A DNA stretch of 64,000 bases, taken from Symbiodinium natans (Eukaryota > Sar > Dinophyceae > Suessiales > Symbiodiniaceae). Location of the stretch: assembly GCA_905221605.1 (NCBI GenBank), contig CAJNDS010000424.1, positions 684,978-748,977 of the forward strand, given 5' to 3'. The notes below the pieces were generated by a model. That model was not told the origin of the DNA and did not search any database. It worked only from the letters and a program-made list of their open reading frames with translations. Below are positions 18,569-28,777 of the stretch, one piece after another (within the stretch, counting starts at the first letter, position 1; each line of letters opens with the position of its first letter). The position numbers were made by a program, and so were the translations under genes.

Positions 18569-20870
18569 GACCGCGAGCTTCGACTCCTTCCTTCGCCAGC
18601 GGACTGCAGCCGTGCTCTCTTGGAGCTCGAGGACTCCACGAACCAGGGTTTAGGGTTTAGGGTTTAGGGTTTAACACAAAACTCGCCAAAATCGCCCCAA
18701 AACACCCTGTGGAGTTGGCTCCTGTGTCCTGTGACTCCTTTTCCTGCTTCGTTTAAATCGCCCGAAGAACCGAAAACAACGCCCTTAAACAAAACAAGAA
18801 GAAGAAGAAGCAATTTTATATTCCTAGAATGCCCCCCAAGTAGCCCTACGCGCGGAGGACCAACGCCTGGCACTGGACGAGCTGGAGCGTCTGCAGAGAG
18901 CTTCCCCCACGAAGAAGGAGCTGGAGTTGTTGGCTGAGGCCTGCAAGGAGTCATAGCATGGCATTCTGAAATATGTGAGTCACACAATAAGGGACCCCCT
19001 AGAATAGCCCCCCAGATAGTAGGATTCCCTTATATTCGGAACCACAATAAGGCACCCCTAATTTCGCAAACCCCCATATGGTTTCAACGAAGGAATCCTA
19101 ACTCTTTAAAACCCTGAACCCAAAGGCTATCAACCCAGCAACGAGGCCCTAGGAGGGGTTGTCCCGGGGCCTTGGCTACAGGCACGGAAGCTGCAACCCT
19201 CTGCACGGCTGGGCCGAAGAGAGGAGTACTGGGATCAGCTCGCACAAATCCCTTCCTTTGCCGAGCGAATGGAGTGCTGGCACTTCATCCGGACATATCG
19301 GGAGCGGGTTTCGTGCCAAAGTCAGCATCTCGAGGACTCAACGGGGCAGAGAACCACGCCTCATCGATTCACTAGCCACATTTCGGCGCAGTAGTCTACT
19401 ACAGTATTATACTACAAGAGTAAGCAACTGCTTCGCTGAAGGACCTCTCGGATGTCTTTGAAAGCCTGGAGAACTCCGAGGCGGTCCCTGCCCTGCTCGC
19501 GCTGATACTGGCCACTGGAAACTGGATGAATCGAGGCACTGAATTTGCGGATGCGCCTGGATTTGACATTGAAGTGTTGGAAAGGCTCCACAGCATCAAG
19601 GGGGCTGATGGCAGGAGCCTGCAGCATTTGCTCTTCATGGTCTTCTTCGACTCCTTGAATAGCCAGGCGGCTGAGTTCGTCGAGGCTTTGGGGCCCCTGC
19701 TTCAAAACGTCAGTCGCCGAGTCGTCCAAGATGCTGAGGAAGCAAAGATCAGCAACTGGGCTGCTGATCCTTGAAAGGTAAACCCTAAACCTTAAACCCT
19801 AAACCCTAAACCCTAAACCCTAAACCCTGCGTATTGATTAAGTGAACGAGAGACCCTGTCATGAACGCACGCGGGCTAATAAAAGAATTACTAGGTGCCC
19901 GCGGTATTCTCTTTACAATCCGGAATGAACTCCGTGAACTCTTGAAACTAAATATAGTGCGTTTCACTCACTACAACGGTATCTGGGATCCTGGCGGTCT
20001 AGCCCACGGACTCCAGGCAAGCCCTAAACCCTAAACCCTAAACCCTAAACCCTAAACCCTAAACCCTAAACCCTAAACCCCTTAGTTAATGACTTCCTTA
20101 AGCTCCCTAACAGCAGTCCAGGCAAGGCCGTCCACCTTACACTGGAAGAGTGTGATGAAGCTGTCTCCTCCATCCACGAGGCTGCCTTGGACATCCAGGC
20201 CACTCTGCGAAAGTGCACGGAGGACCTGGATCCGGCAGACCCCGTGACTTAGGGGTACTTGGAAATAATTCTTTAATCCTTGGGTACTCTACAATTCCTA
20301 AGAAACAGCGAAAATGATCATCTTTGCTTGGGGTTCGAAGTTCAGTATAGGTGAAGCTTCGCCTGCATCGGGAGTTTGCCGCAGCCGCGAAGCTGATCGA
20401 GAGCTTGGTTCAGTTGCGGAACGCCGTCAAGAGCCGGTACGACCGCGTGCTGCAGTGGCTTCAGGTGTCGGAATGCAGGACCGGGACGAGAAGAAAGGAT
20501 GACTTCGCAGATCTCGGGGGGGGGGGGGGGGGGTATGGGGGGGTCCACATCTTCGCGGCAGCCAACAAAGCGCCCTTGGTAAGACTCTGCAGCCACCCCA
20601 ACACCACTTAGCTTCCATGAAGGCCCTACGGCTCCAGAGAGCCCTTTCTTCCGTAGCCCCCTAACGGTTCCCCAACATTCCTAAACCCCTAAATGTTAAA
20701 CTCGAAGCCGAAATCCCAGCTTTTATCCTGACACAGTCTTTCAGGAGCGCCGACTTCTTCCTGCTGTGGGACAACTTCTTGCTGCCTGGAGACTTGCTTG
20801 CAGCGCGCCTTTGCGACGCGCAGCCAGCAACTCCACGCGAAAGGCCCGGCCTGGGTCTGGGGTTGGGTTT
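18569..20870 (+). CDS. Formin-type FH2 domain gene, multi-exon
   Basis: Short exons on the plus strand together spell a formin homology 2 domain, which nucleates and elongates actin filaments. In order: about 18569-18647, 18844-18950 (ASPTKKELELLAEA), 19182-19307 (AQIPSFAERMECW), 19425-19770 (LILATGNWMNRG, then a GFDIEVLERL motif), 20086-20243, 20351-20464 (VQLRNAVKSRYDRVLQWLQ) and 20745-20870 (ADFFLLWDNFLLP). The order and spacing follow the FH2 fold from the PT-x-x-E helix through the GN-x-x-N-x-G motif to the C-terminal helices. Introns contain telomere-like arrays and two inverted-repeat insertions. Upstream FH1-like proline-rich sequence was not seen. The start and end of the gene are unknown, and some exon ends are approximate. 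Confidence 0.65.
18844..18950 (+). CDS. FH2 exon with PTKKE motif
   Basis: The open frame LALDELERLQRASPTKKELE matches the FH2 helix whose consensus is L-x-x-L-x-x-x-x-P-T-x-x-E. It ends at a TAG (18952) with no clear GT donor just before, so the true 3' boundary is uncertain. Confidence 0.55.
19182..19307 (+). CDS. FH2 exon, E-x(n)-IP-x-x-x-R segment
   Basis: Begins after a CAG acceptor at 19181 and ends before a GTTTCG donor. It encodes EEYWDQLAQIPSFAERMECW, which fits the FH2 consensus of a Glu helix followed by IP-x-x-x-R-[LM]. Confidence 0.55.
19425..19770 (+). CDS. FH2 core exon with the GN-x-x-N-x-G motif
   Basis: This is the best FH2 piece. It reads LSDVFESLENSEAVPALLAL, then ILATGNWMNRG, then PGFDIEVLERLHSIKGADG and SLQHLLFMVFFDSL. 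These match the FH2 motifs GN-[YWF]-[LM]-N-x-G, GF-x-[LI]-x-x-L-x-x-[LI]-x-x-x-[KD] and T-L-L-H-x-[LV]. The acceptor is probably TAAG at 19421-19424, just after an in-frame stop. Confidence 0.7.
20086..20243 (+). CDS. FH2 exon preceded by a telomere-like array
   Basis: Starts after CCCCTTAG, the altered last unit of the CCCTAAA array at 20022-20080, and ends CCC before GTGACTTAGG. It encodes an amphipathic helix (LTLEECDEAVSSIHEAALDI). It is joined in phase 0 to the next exon across a 107-base inverted-repeat-type insertion. Confidence 0.6.
20244..20350 (+). mobile_element. Introner-like insertion, family I copy 1 (forms an intron)
   Basis: This 107-base segment begins GTGACTTAGGGGTACTTGG and ends AGTTCAGTATAG. 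It is a complete GT-AG intron in phase 0 between two FH2 exons. GTGA occurs at both its first position and just after its end, as expected from a 4-base target duplication. A related copy is at about 48854-48950. Confidence 0.6.
20351..20464 (+). CDS. FH2 C-terminal helix exon
   Basis: Thirty-eight codons in phase 0 from GTG AAG to CAG before a GTGTCG donor. It encodes KLRLHREFAAAAKLIESLV and ends YDRVLQWLQ, a helix like the FH2 C-terminus. Confidence 0.6.
20745..20870 (+). CDS. FH2 terminal exon (FFLLWDNF)
   Basis: After a TTTCAG acceptor the frame SADFFLLWDNFLLPGD resembles the FFxxxxxF motif at the end of FH2 domains. It can be joined in phase 2 to a small upstream segment ending near 20579 before GTAAGA. 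A TTTAGGG array starts soon after. Confidence 0.45.
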
Positions 20871-21029
20871 CTACAGGGTTCAGGGTTTAGGGTTTAGGGT
20901 TTAGGGTTTAGGGGTACATACAGTTTCCACAGCAACCACACCGGCTAGGTCTCGAGGCACCAACCCAAAAACCAAACAGCCCCTACCGTGAGCAATAGAG
21001 CACAATAGAGCAAAGCCCCATTTAATACG

Positions 21030-21134
21030 GTTTAGGGTCTAGGGTTTAGGGTAAACCCTAAACCCTAAACCCTAAACCCTAAACCCTAAACCCTAAACCC
21101 TAAACCCTAAACCCTAAACCCTAAACCCTAAACC
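21030..21134. repeat. Head-to-head telomere-like array
   Basis: About 23 bases of TTTAGGG units meet about 80 bases (about 12 units) of CCCTAAA at position ~21052, forming an inverted junction. The C-rich part ends CCGTTGCAG, an acceptor for an exon-like segment at 21142. Confidence 0.9.
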
Positions 21135-21487
21135 GTTGCAGGACCTTGGATGTCGAGGCCATCTTTTGCCAGGCTCTTCGGCCCTTCCTATCTTTTGGGT
21201 TTAGGGTTTAGGGTGCGGGCTTTGGGCGGCTTTTCTCTTCAGCGGGCTTCGAAGGTTTTTTCTCTTCAAGGCTCAGCAAGCTTTAGCAGGTTATATGTAA
21301 GGGTTCGTTGGTGCCCTAGGTTGGGGTGTTCTAAGTCTGACTGTTTGCAAAATCTACTTGCTGAGTTCCCTGAGCCCTGAAGGAAGGTTGAGGGCTGACG
21401 GTTTGTAGGGGCTTGTCGGGATGTAGGACTGCGCAACCCGAATACTGGAGCCGCAAGCCAACACCAGAAGCGCAGATTCTAGATCGG

Positions 21488-21557
21488 AACCCTAAACCCT
21501 AAACCCTAAACCCTAAACCCTAAACCCTAAACCCTAAACCCTAAACCCTAAACCCTC
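21488..21557. repeat. CCCTAAA array, about 10 units
   Basis: Perfect plus-strand CCCTAAA heptamers with no visible gene in the following 400 bases other than a further short array at 21706-21740. Confidence 0.95.
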
Positions 21558-21987
21558 ATCTGATTCACCCTAGGAGCCCTGGCATGAACCTTGGTGTACC
21601 GCAAAATGCGATCGCCCTTATTTCAGGAAAGAGGTCCCCAACTGTTGGAAGGCAAGACATGGCTCGAAAAAACAAGCATGGCATCAGGCCCTCAAGTAGA
21701 AACCCAAAACCCTAAACCCTAAACCCTAAACTCTAAGCCCCAAGAAAAGATGCATTCGCTGCAGGGTTTAGGGCTCAGGGGCTCCACAGAAGAGGGAGTC
21801 CTGAACCCCCAGCCCTGAGCCTTAACTGAAACCCTGGACGCCCGAATCTTGGAGCGTAAGCGATCGAACGCGAAGACCTAAACCCTGCTTGAGGGCACTA
21901 AGTTGGGTTATTTTAGACTGTTCCGAAATATCACCTACTTACACAATTCCCTGAGACCTTGAGTAAAGCCTAATGAAACGGCCCTAA

Positions 21988-22068
21988 TCCCTAAGCCCTA
22001 AGCCCTAAGCCCTAAGCCCTAAACCCTAAACCCTAAACCCTAAACCCTAAACCCTAAACCCTAAGCAG
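21988..22068. repeat. CCCTAAG/CCCTAAA array ending in a splice acceptor
   Basis: The array begins with CCCTAAG variants, continues with CCCTAAA and ends CCCTAAGCAG. The final AG is the acceptor of the exon-like segment at 22069. Confidence 0.85.
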
Positions 22069-22143
22069 GACGAAGCCTTTGGCCTGGCGGAGCTCCAGGA
22101 GCTGTGGCAGCGGAGGGCTGAGGACTGGCAAGAATGAGTCATA

Positions 22144-22314
22144 CTTGGAGGCTCAGGGTACCACTTATAACTAGGGTTTAGGGTTTAGGGTTTAGGGTTT
22201 CGGGTTTAGGGTTTAGGGTTTAGGGTATAACTGTAATTACAAGCCCCCTAAGTCCTCTAAGTAGGTTATAAGTAGACTTATATCCGGGGTTATAAGTACC
22301 CATGAAACTCCAAG
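22144..22314. mobile_element. Introner-like inverted-repeat element, family A copy 1
   Basis: Termini CTTGGAGGCTCAGGGTACC and GGTTATAAGTACCCATG..CTCCAAG are imperfect inverted repeats of about 25 bases. A TTTAGGG array (22171-22227) sits inside. Confidence 0.65.
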
Positions 22315-22354
22315 TACTAGAAGTCAAAAGGATTCACCCGTGATGTATCTAATT

Positions 22355-22450
22355 TACACTTGGCAGCCCAGTGGTTCCCCTATGACGTAACCAGCCAACA
22401 AAAAGGGGGTGCCCTGAGTACAAAATGGTTCGTGGGCTACGAAGTACATC
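22355..22450. mobile_element. Inverted-repeat element, family H copy 1
   Basis: Begins ACTTGGCAGCCCAGTGG and ends GGGCTACGAAGTA, an imperfect inverted repeat shared with copies at 26655-26780 and 47722-47830. Confidence 0.5.
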
Positions 22451-22629
22451 TACATATACACGTCAATGTGCTGTTGCTGTATACTACATAGTGGTTAGTT
22501 TTTTCTTTTTTAAGGGGGAGTTGTAAGACAGACAAAGAGATGGATAGGGACAGAGGTAGATCGACATGGCCTGGCGTGGTATCTGTCCGTCTAGAACAGT
22601 TGCATTTCGACTGCATGCTAGGCATGTTG

Positions 22630-23045
22630 AACCCTCAACCCTAATACCCAAAACCCTAACACGCTAAACCCTAAAACCCTAAAGCCCCTAAAACCTGAAC
22701 CCTAAAACCCTCAGCCCGAAACACCCCTAAAACCCTAAACCCGAAACCCCCAAAACCCCCAAACCTTTTCTCCCCAAAACCGTAAATGCCTAAATCCCTA
22801 AAACCCCCCAAACCCAAAAAAAACGTAACCCGAAAACCCCTAAAACCCTAAACCCCAAGGCCCTAAAGCCCCTAAACGCCCTGAAACCCCAAAACCCTAA
22901 ATCCCCAAAACCCAAAAACCAAAAACAAAGGATGAGCCCGAAACCCTAAACCCTAACACCTAAAACCCTAAAACCCCAAAGGCCCAAACGCCCCCAAAAA
23001 CCCTAAACCCCTAAAAACCCTAAACCCTTAAATCCTAAACCCCCT
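22630..23045. repeat. Degenerate CCCTAAAA-like region
   Basis: About 415 bases made almost entirely of diverged C-rich telomere-like units, including CCCTAAA, CCCTAAAA and CCCCTAAA. It precedes the exon-like segment near 23091. No other feature is visible. Confidence 0.8.
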
Positions 23046-23418
23046 CAACCCCGACCGTCTTGGGCCACTGATGTTCCTGCCTTCGCTCAGGCTTGAGGAG
23101 CTGGGGAGGTCCGACGTCCCAGATGAGCAACTGTGGAGGGTTTCGGCTCTTGTAGAGACAACCCCTAAACCCTAAACCCTAAGCCCTAAACCCTAAACCT
23201 AAAAGTGTAGTGTTGAAGGATTCAAGCTCAGGAGTTTAGGGTGTTCAGAGTTAGCCGTGTTAGGCCCCTCGCAGCCACTGGATGTCAGGGACCTCGCCGA
23301 AGAGGGCGACCCACCGTTTCAGAGGAGACCCCGCTGCCATTTTGCGGGCTGTGAGCATGTCTCGGGTTCTTTGTTTCTGTCGTTTAGGGTTTGGGGTTTA
23401 GGGCTTAGGGTTTAGGGT

Positions 23419-23772
23419 TTAGGGTTTAGGGTGCAGTATTGCAAAATTCGCCCATGACAACCCCGAACTTAGGTGTGAAGGCACATGGCATTCTCGTAGG
23501 CTTGATCGAGCATCCGACTGCGTTCCACATCTTCTGCAAATACAGCGGTTTTGGCTTGCCCCTGCAGGGTCACACCACAGCGTAGCAGTGGAGCAACAAA
23601 CTTTGCAAGTTATTGCGTCGGGCGTGCCTAGCCACTTAAGAGCGCATGCAAGTTGCAGGCAGCTGTCAAGATCGCCGGCGAATGCAGAGGAGCGATCCAG
23701 TGCTGGAATCATACCAGCACATATTACAGCTTCAGTGACAACGCTGTTTATGGGGAAAACGATGTTCCCCAC
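23419..23772 (-). other. Cysteine-rich open frame, unassigned
   Basis: A 117-codon minus-strand frame with the pattern CKVCC, then C, then CICRRCG, which could be a zinc-binding motif. Its 5' and 3' limits are unsupported and its C-terminus runs into a TTTAGGG array. It may be a fragment of a mobile element or chance. Confidence 0.2.
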
Positions 23773-23987
23773 GTTTAGTAGTACGGCAACTCAAGACCTG
23801 CTATTAGCTTAAGACCCCCCCCCCCCTCCCCAAGGAAAATCAATAAATAAGCAAATACAGGGATCATTGTGCCGGGGTTTTCTGCAAACTAGGAATATAT
23901 GCTACTTGCAGGACGAGGCGCTGGCCAGTCCAAGCTCACCCGCTCCGACCGGCTCTGGCCCTTGCTTCCTCTTCCCTGCTGGCGCTT

Positions 23988-24056
23988 CAGGGTTTAGGGT
24001 TTAGGGTTTGGGGTTTAGGGTTTAGGATTTGGGGTTTAGGGTTTAGGTTTAGGGTG
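23988..24056. repeat. TTTAGGG array with variants, directly after an exon-like segment
   Basis: About 10 G-rich units, some changed to TTTGGGG or TTTAGGA. It starts at GGTTTAGGG right after the open segment 23918-23986. Confidence 0.85.
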
Positions 24057-24344
24057 TCATCTCCGCGCATCAAGGTTTCACCTGTGCCGGCAGGGGAGAT
24101 GTACGTTTTGCCCCCCTGCAGTGGAGGACAGCGGTGACCTGAACCCAGCTGGGTTGTTCTTAACTCGGCTTCTTATCAAACACGGACAACCCTCAGCTGC
24201 TGCCCACTTGCACAGGACACTGGCGCTCGACTCAAACAGCCTCCACCTCAGCGCGAAGCCCCGAAAGATTTTGAGAGAATGCAAGCAAGAAGCCCATCAG
24301 GATTATTCCATACTTTAGAAAATTTCTGTATATGTTCTTTTGTA

Positions 24345-24420
24345 CTGTTTTATACTAAGAAAAATATGTATATATATATATACGTATATATATATATATA
24401 TATATATATATACGTATGCG
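24345..24420. repeat. TA microsatellite
   Basis: A (TA)n tract broken by TACGTA at about 24383 and 24412. Confidence 0.9.
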
Positions 24421-24533
24421 CATCTGTTAGAAATGATTATACACGACCCTGAAGCCCCAACAAGGGGGCTGTCACCGGTTGTTGGGAACTATGAGGCCAG
24501 ACCGTTTGGAGCCGTGCCGAGGCGTCTTGCTGT

Positions 24534-24615
24534 GGGTTTAGGGTTTAGGGTTTAGGGTTTAGGCTTTAGGGTTTAGGGTTTAGGGTTTAGGCTTTAGGGT
24601 TTAGGGTTTAGGGTA
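24534..24615. repeat. TTTAGGG array, about 11 units
   Basis: G-rich array in which two units, seven repeats apart in register, carry the same TTTAGGC change, suggesting duplication of a block rather than unit-by-unit addition. Confidence 0.9.
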
Positions 24616-25367
24616 GTAGCTAGGACCCAGAGTAGTCTGTTTGAGGTGCAGGACAGTAGGGATTCTTATCTGCACAGGACTTCAGGAGAACAGAGATTTG
24701 GGGTTGAGGATTTCAGTCAGGGTTTCAGGCTTGCAGGCTCCAGGGCTTAGGGTTTGGGGTTGGGGTAATTAGAATCCTAAACCCTGAACCCTAAACCCTA
24801 AACCCTACACCCGAAATTGAGAAATTGGAATAAAAGTAGGTCCCTGCTCCTCTGGCATGCAGGGGCAACTTGTGCCGATCCCAACCTTGGAGCTGGAGAC
24901 GGGGCCTCAGAGCCTCACGTCGCCGACTTGGGGTCTTTGTTTTGATTTCGGTTTAGGGTTTAGGGTTTGGGGTTTAGGGTTTCGGAACGTTTAGGGGCTG
25001 AAAGCACCCGAAGACCCGAACCCCCCAAACCCTGGATGGTTCAGCACGTAAAAAAAGTGAAAGCCTCAATTTGAAGCCCGAATTCTCTACGAATTGCTTA
25101 AGAACCCAAAAAAATGTTAATATTCTTCCTTATAAGGGCAATATAAGGATGATTATTTTTTCTTTGGGGTTCTCAAGCAAATAGTAGCTTTCAAACCCTG
25201 TACCAGTCGCTCCTGCGAGCTGCGGCTCAAAAAGATCGCCTAATGGGGATTTGGCCTAACTAAGGTCATTTAAGGGGGGGAACCTAGAGGGGGTAGGAAA
25301 GAGGGTGGCGGAGGGGGGGGGGGGTAGTAGGGAAACCCATGATTTTTTGGGACCTCTTGGCGGTTTC

Positions 25368-25450
25368 TCAAAATAGGGGGACCCCAATATAGATCCCCAA
25401 ATGCTGGGATTCCCTGAGAATGAGGACCCCCAGAAGGTACCCCAAATCTC
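25368..25450. mobile_element. Inverted-repeat element, family P copy
   Basis: Contains the family core (CCCCAAATGCTGGGATTCCC then GAGGACCCCCAGAAGGTACCCC) seen also at 18985, 54921, 57785, 60970, 61748, 62590 and 63522. Confidence 0.55.
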
Positions 25451-25779
25451 GTGCGCTCCTTGCGTTTCCTGCTGTAGAGAGTGCCGACAAGGGCCCATTC
25501 TTGATGTCAAGCCCCCGGCATTGTGAATCCACGAATCGGCACAGCTCGCCGACCTTCAACCATTCGGGTCGAGAGTTTTAGGGCTTAGGGTTTAGGGTTT
25601 ATAAGGTTTAGGGTTTAGGGTGTAGGGTTGCATTTTAAATCTCGGCCCAAACACCCCCTAAGCCTTCTGCGGGTCGAGAGCTTGAGGACAAAGTTCTCCG
25701 CGGATGCCATCGCCGACGCGGATCGGAAGAGGCTTGCCAGAGAGGCGCTGCTGCCAAGAAACTAACCCCCCACCACATA

Positions 25780-25930
25780 TAAACAAGTATATATAGATAT
25801 ATGTATATCTACATATATATATATAGTTTTTTCTTTAAATTAGATATTTATTTACACATATGTGTATATATATATATATATGTATATTTGTTTATTTATT
25901 TAGTTTATAAATACATATGTACATCTATAC
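25780..25930. repeat. AT-rich microsatellite
   Basis: TATA/TATATG-rich tract with ATTTATTT-type sequence; no coding potential. Confidence 0.9.
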
Positions 25931-26486
25931 TAGCCCCTTTGTTTCCCTTATAAAGAAGAATATGTTCTTGTTCTTTTTGGGGGGCTCTCAAGCAAATTGT
26001 AGGAAAGGAGCCCTCAAGAGTTGACTCGAATTTCCTGGGGCAGGCGAGCCGACGGAATGAAGAGACTGCGCAGGCGTGCCCATGACAGGTTTGTTGAGGT
26101 GTATGTTACAAAAAAGCTGCAAAAAACATAGATCGATACAATATGTATATATATATATATATGTGTATATCTCTCTCTGTGCATACAGTGCACTGTTCAA
26201 GTCTGAGGATTTTCATTAGCGCTGACCCGCGGCTGTCCTTCTCGCGGTCCAGGCCAGTGCTGCTCGCTGGGCAGTGTTGGCGCAGCAGCTGCCGAGACAG
26301 GAGGATGTGGTGCACATTCTGCAGGACGCGGACATGCTCAGCTTTACCAAACACATTTTGCAGCACTGAAGGATTGCTACTGCGATTCTGGTGCTTTGCC
26401 AGTCGCAGAGTTCTGAGGGCGAAGGCAGACAGGCAATAGGCCTCCCAGCCTGAAAGCATAGAGCTGGCGGAGGTGCTAGAACCCTA

Positions 26487-26592
26487 CTTGGAGGTCCACT
26501 TATAACCCCAATGATAAGTCTACTTACAAATTTCTTAGAGGACGTATACGTACAGATAGAGTTGGGGTTACGAGTACCCATAAACCTCCAAG
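26487..26592. mobile_element. Introner-like element, family A copy 2
   Basis: Termini CTTGGAGGTCC..ACTTATAACCCC and GGGGTTACGAGTACCCATAA..CCTCCAAG form the family A inverted repeat. Only 106 bases long, with no telomere-like array inside. Confidence 0.6.
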
Positions 26593-26861
26593 CATAGCGA
26601 GCCTGACCCCTATTAGACTCGGTTGAACTGAAAGCCCTCCTTCCTAAACTCGGTAGACCACTGGTGCCCTTTTGCCCCTTTTATTTGATTTCTAGGTTTC
26701 CTTTTGAGGTACGTAACTATCCCCCCGAAAGGGTACCCTACCGTAATATGGGTACTGGGCTACCGAGACTCCTAAGCATGAAAAGAACAACCTCATGTGA
26801 GGATCTGGATCCAGCATCAGACAGGGCCCAGTGCACAGTTCAGCAGCTGGGGAAGGCCCGG

Positions 26862-26956
26862 TTAGGGTTTAGGGTTTAGGGTTGAGGGTTTAGGGTTTAG
26901 GGTGTAGGGGTTTGGGGTTTCGGGTTTCGGGTTTCGGGTTTCGGGTTTCGGGTTTG
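26862..26956. repeat. TTTAGGG array passing into TTTCGGG
   Basis: G-rich units follow the exon-like segment 26802-26862, then change to five consecutive GTTTCGG units (26928-26956). Confidence 0.85.
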
Positions 26957-27654
26957 CAGGGTATAGCGCCCTTGCGCCTTCCGCCCTCGGTCTTTCCGAA
27001 CAATGTGGATGACTTGGTTTCCCTAACCGACAAAGCATGGACCCCCCAACGATCCGTTATAGGAGTACCTAGGGGATGCATTGCTGCCAGCACCGTTTCT
27101 TGCTTCTTGTTGCCCAGCGTTTCGGAAGCTTCTTCCGAGGGACGTTAGGGCTCTGTTCCTTCAACGTCAGCGGTGCAGGTGCTTGAGCTTCTTCAGCACC
27201 AGGCGCGTGTAGACAGGGCTTAGAGCGGTTAGAAGGCTGAAAGGGGTTCTCAAGGCTGTAGGAGTGTTCAGGGTTAGAGACTCCGACTTTGATGGTTTTG
27301 CAGTCTGCAAAGCCTTTCAGGTGGAGGTCACAGAAGGTCCCGAGTTCGTGTTCCGAAGAGCCCTGGGCAGTGTGCCAGACTGCAAGGAGCCGCCACCATT
27401 TGCCGTTTTTTTTGTTGCTACTATTTGCTTAAGGAGCCCAAAAATGAACGATAATAATCCCTACCGTGCCCTTAGAAGGAAGGGGGGGAACGAAGGCAAA
27501 TAGTAGTTGCGAGCTCCTTTGAATCTAAAGTTCTAGAGGGGCTGAGCCGCTTTGCCTGGGCCATGTGAACATCATGCTACAGGATTCCCTTTCCGGTCCC
27601 TATGCTTCTGCTGCGCTGATCCCCTTCAGCCCTTAAACCCCCCAAAGCAAATCA

Positions 27655-27770
27655 AGTTAAACCCAAAACCCTTAAAAGCCCTAATCCCCTAAACCCTAAG
27701 CCCCTAAACCCTAAACCCCTAAACCCCTAAACCTCTAAACCCCTAAACCCCTAAACCCTCAACCCATCCC
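27655..27770. repeat. CCCCTAAA octamer array
   Basis: C-rich array dominated by the 8-base unit CCCCTAAA, just upstream of the exon-like segment at 27784. Confidence 0.85.
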
Positions 27771-28129
27771 CAGCATCTTCGCAGGAGCGGCTCCTGTTCA
27801 CGCTGGCGATGATGACCTACAGGCCGCCACCCACGCCAGAGTTTAACCCTGGCCCGTACAGTCAGGAGGGTTTAGGGTTCAGGGTTTACTTGGGTTTTGT
27901 TTTTTAGGGTTCAGGGTTTATTTGGGTTTCTTGCGTTTTTGTTTTGGGGTGGGTGGTGGGTAACTTAGGTAAGTATGAAAGGTCATGGGTGTTGATGTCA
28001 GACGCTTGCAGAGTTTTGCGAGCTCAGCTGGTCAGGCAGAAGGCTACAACGTGTATGGAGGGGCTCGAGGATGATCCGACGCGTTTCTTGAACTGCTCTG
28101 AAGCACTGCACCCACCAAGATCCTGTGTG

Positions 28130-28198
28130 TAGGGTTTAGGGTTTAGGGTTTAGGCTGTTTAGGGTTTGGGGTTTGGGGTTTAGGGTTTAGGGTTTACC
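28130..28198. repeat. TTTAGGG array with TTTGGGG variants
   Basis: G-rich array directly following the open segment 27990-28130. Confidence 0.85.
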
Positions 28199-28777
28199 CT
28201 GCGGGTTCACTTCCAAGTGTGGTGCAAAGTGTCAGTTGTGTCGTTATTTACAGTGTATGTGTTTTTCGGCTTTGGAAGGAGAATCAGGTTTTGGGTGGCT
28301 TTTTGTTCATGTCATCATCTTGTGTGGTCAGGATAGAAATATTGGCATGACAGCGTGATAGGGCTGAAGTCTGTCTTGTCATGATGATGTAAGCATTGTA
28401 GCGGGACAGCGCTGAATCTGCCATGTCGTCCCTGCGTTGGTTGGCTTTGCTGCTGAGCATTGTTCTCGTGCTTCAATGCATCGGCAGTCGCTTGCCTGCG
28501 GCTCTGCATCGTTTGGAGCGGTTCGCAGGCAACGACCTGCGGGCTCACTTTGACGTGCTCGTCTCCACGCCGTCTGTGTCCGTGAATGTGGCCCTTTTTG
28601 CTATGTTTTATGAGGATCGGTCTGGCGCGATACCATGGGTTTCTTTGGCCGAGTGCGCAGGAGCTCTTGCTTTTTGCTTGGTAACAGAGAGGAGTCGGAT
28701 AGCACGCTCACCAGACGTACAAGACATGGCACGGCGGCATCAAATGTTGATCGAGCGACGTTTTGGTGTTTTGTCGC

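Larger units (their letters stand above)
21142..28130 (+). other. Unassigned exon-like segments between telomere-like arrays
   Basis: Short open segments bordered by AG acceptors and GT-type donors occur at about 21142-21198, 22069-22134 (DEAFGLAELQELWQRRAEDW), 23091-23140 (LEELGRSDVPDEQLW), 23274-23340, 23918-23986, 24859-24930, 26253-26366 (ASAARWAVLAQQLP), 26802-26862, 27784-27868 (QERLLFTLAMMTYRPPPTPE) and 27990-28130. Their codon-like composition and flanking pattern suggest exons of plus-strand gene(s), possibly continuing the FH2 gene or leading to the second FH2 domain. None carries a motif I recognise. The intervening sequence is telomere-like arrays, inverted-repeat elements and AT microsatellite. 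Confidence 0.35.
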
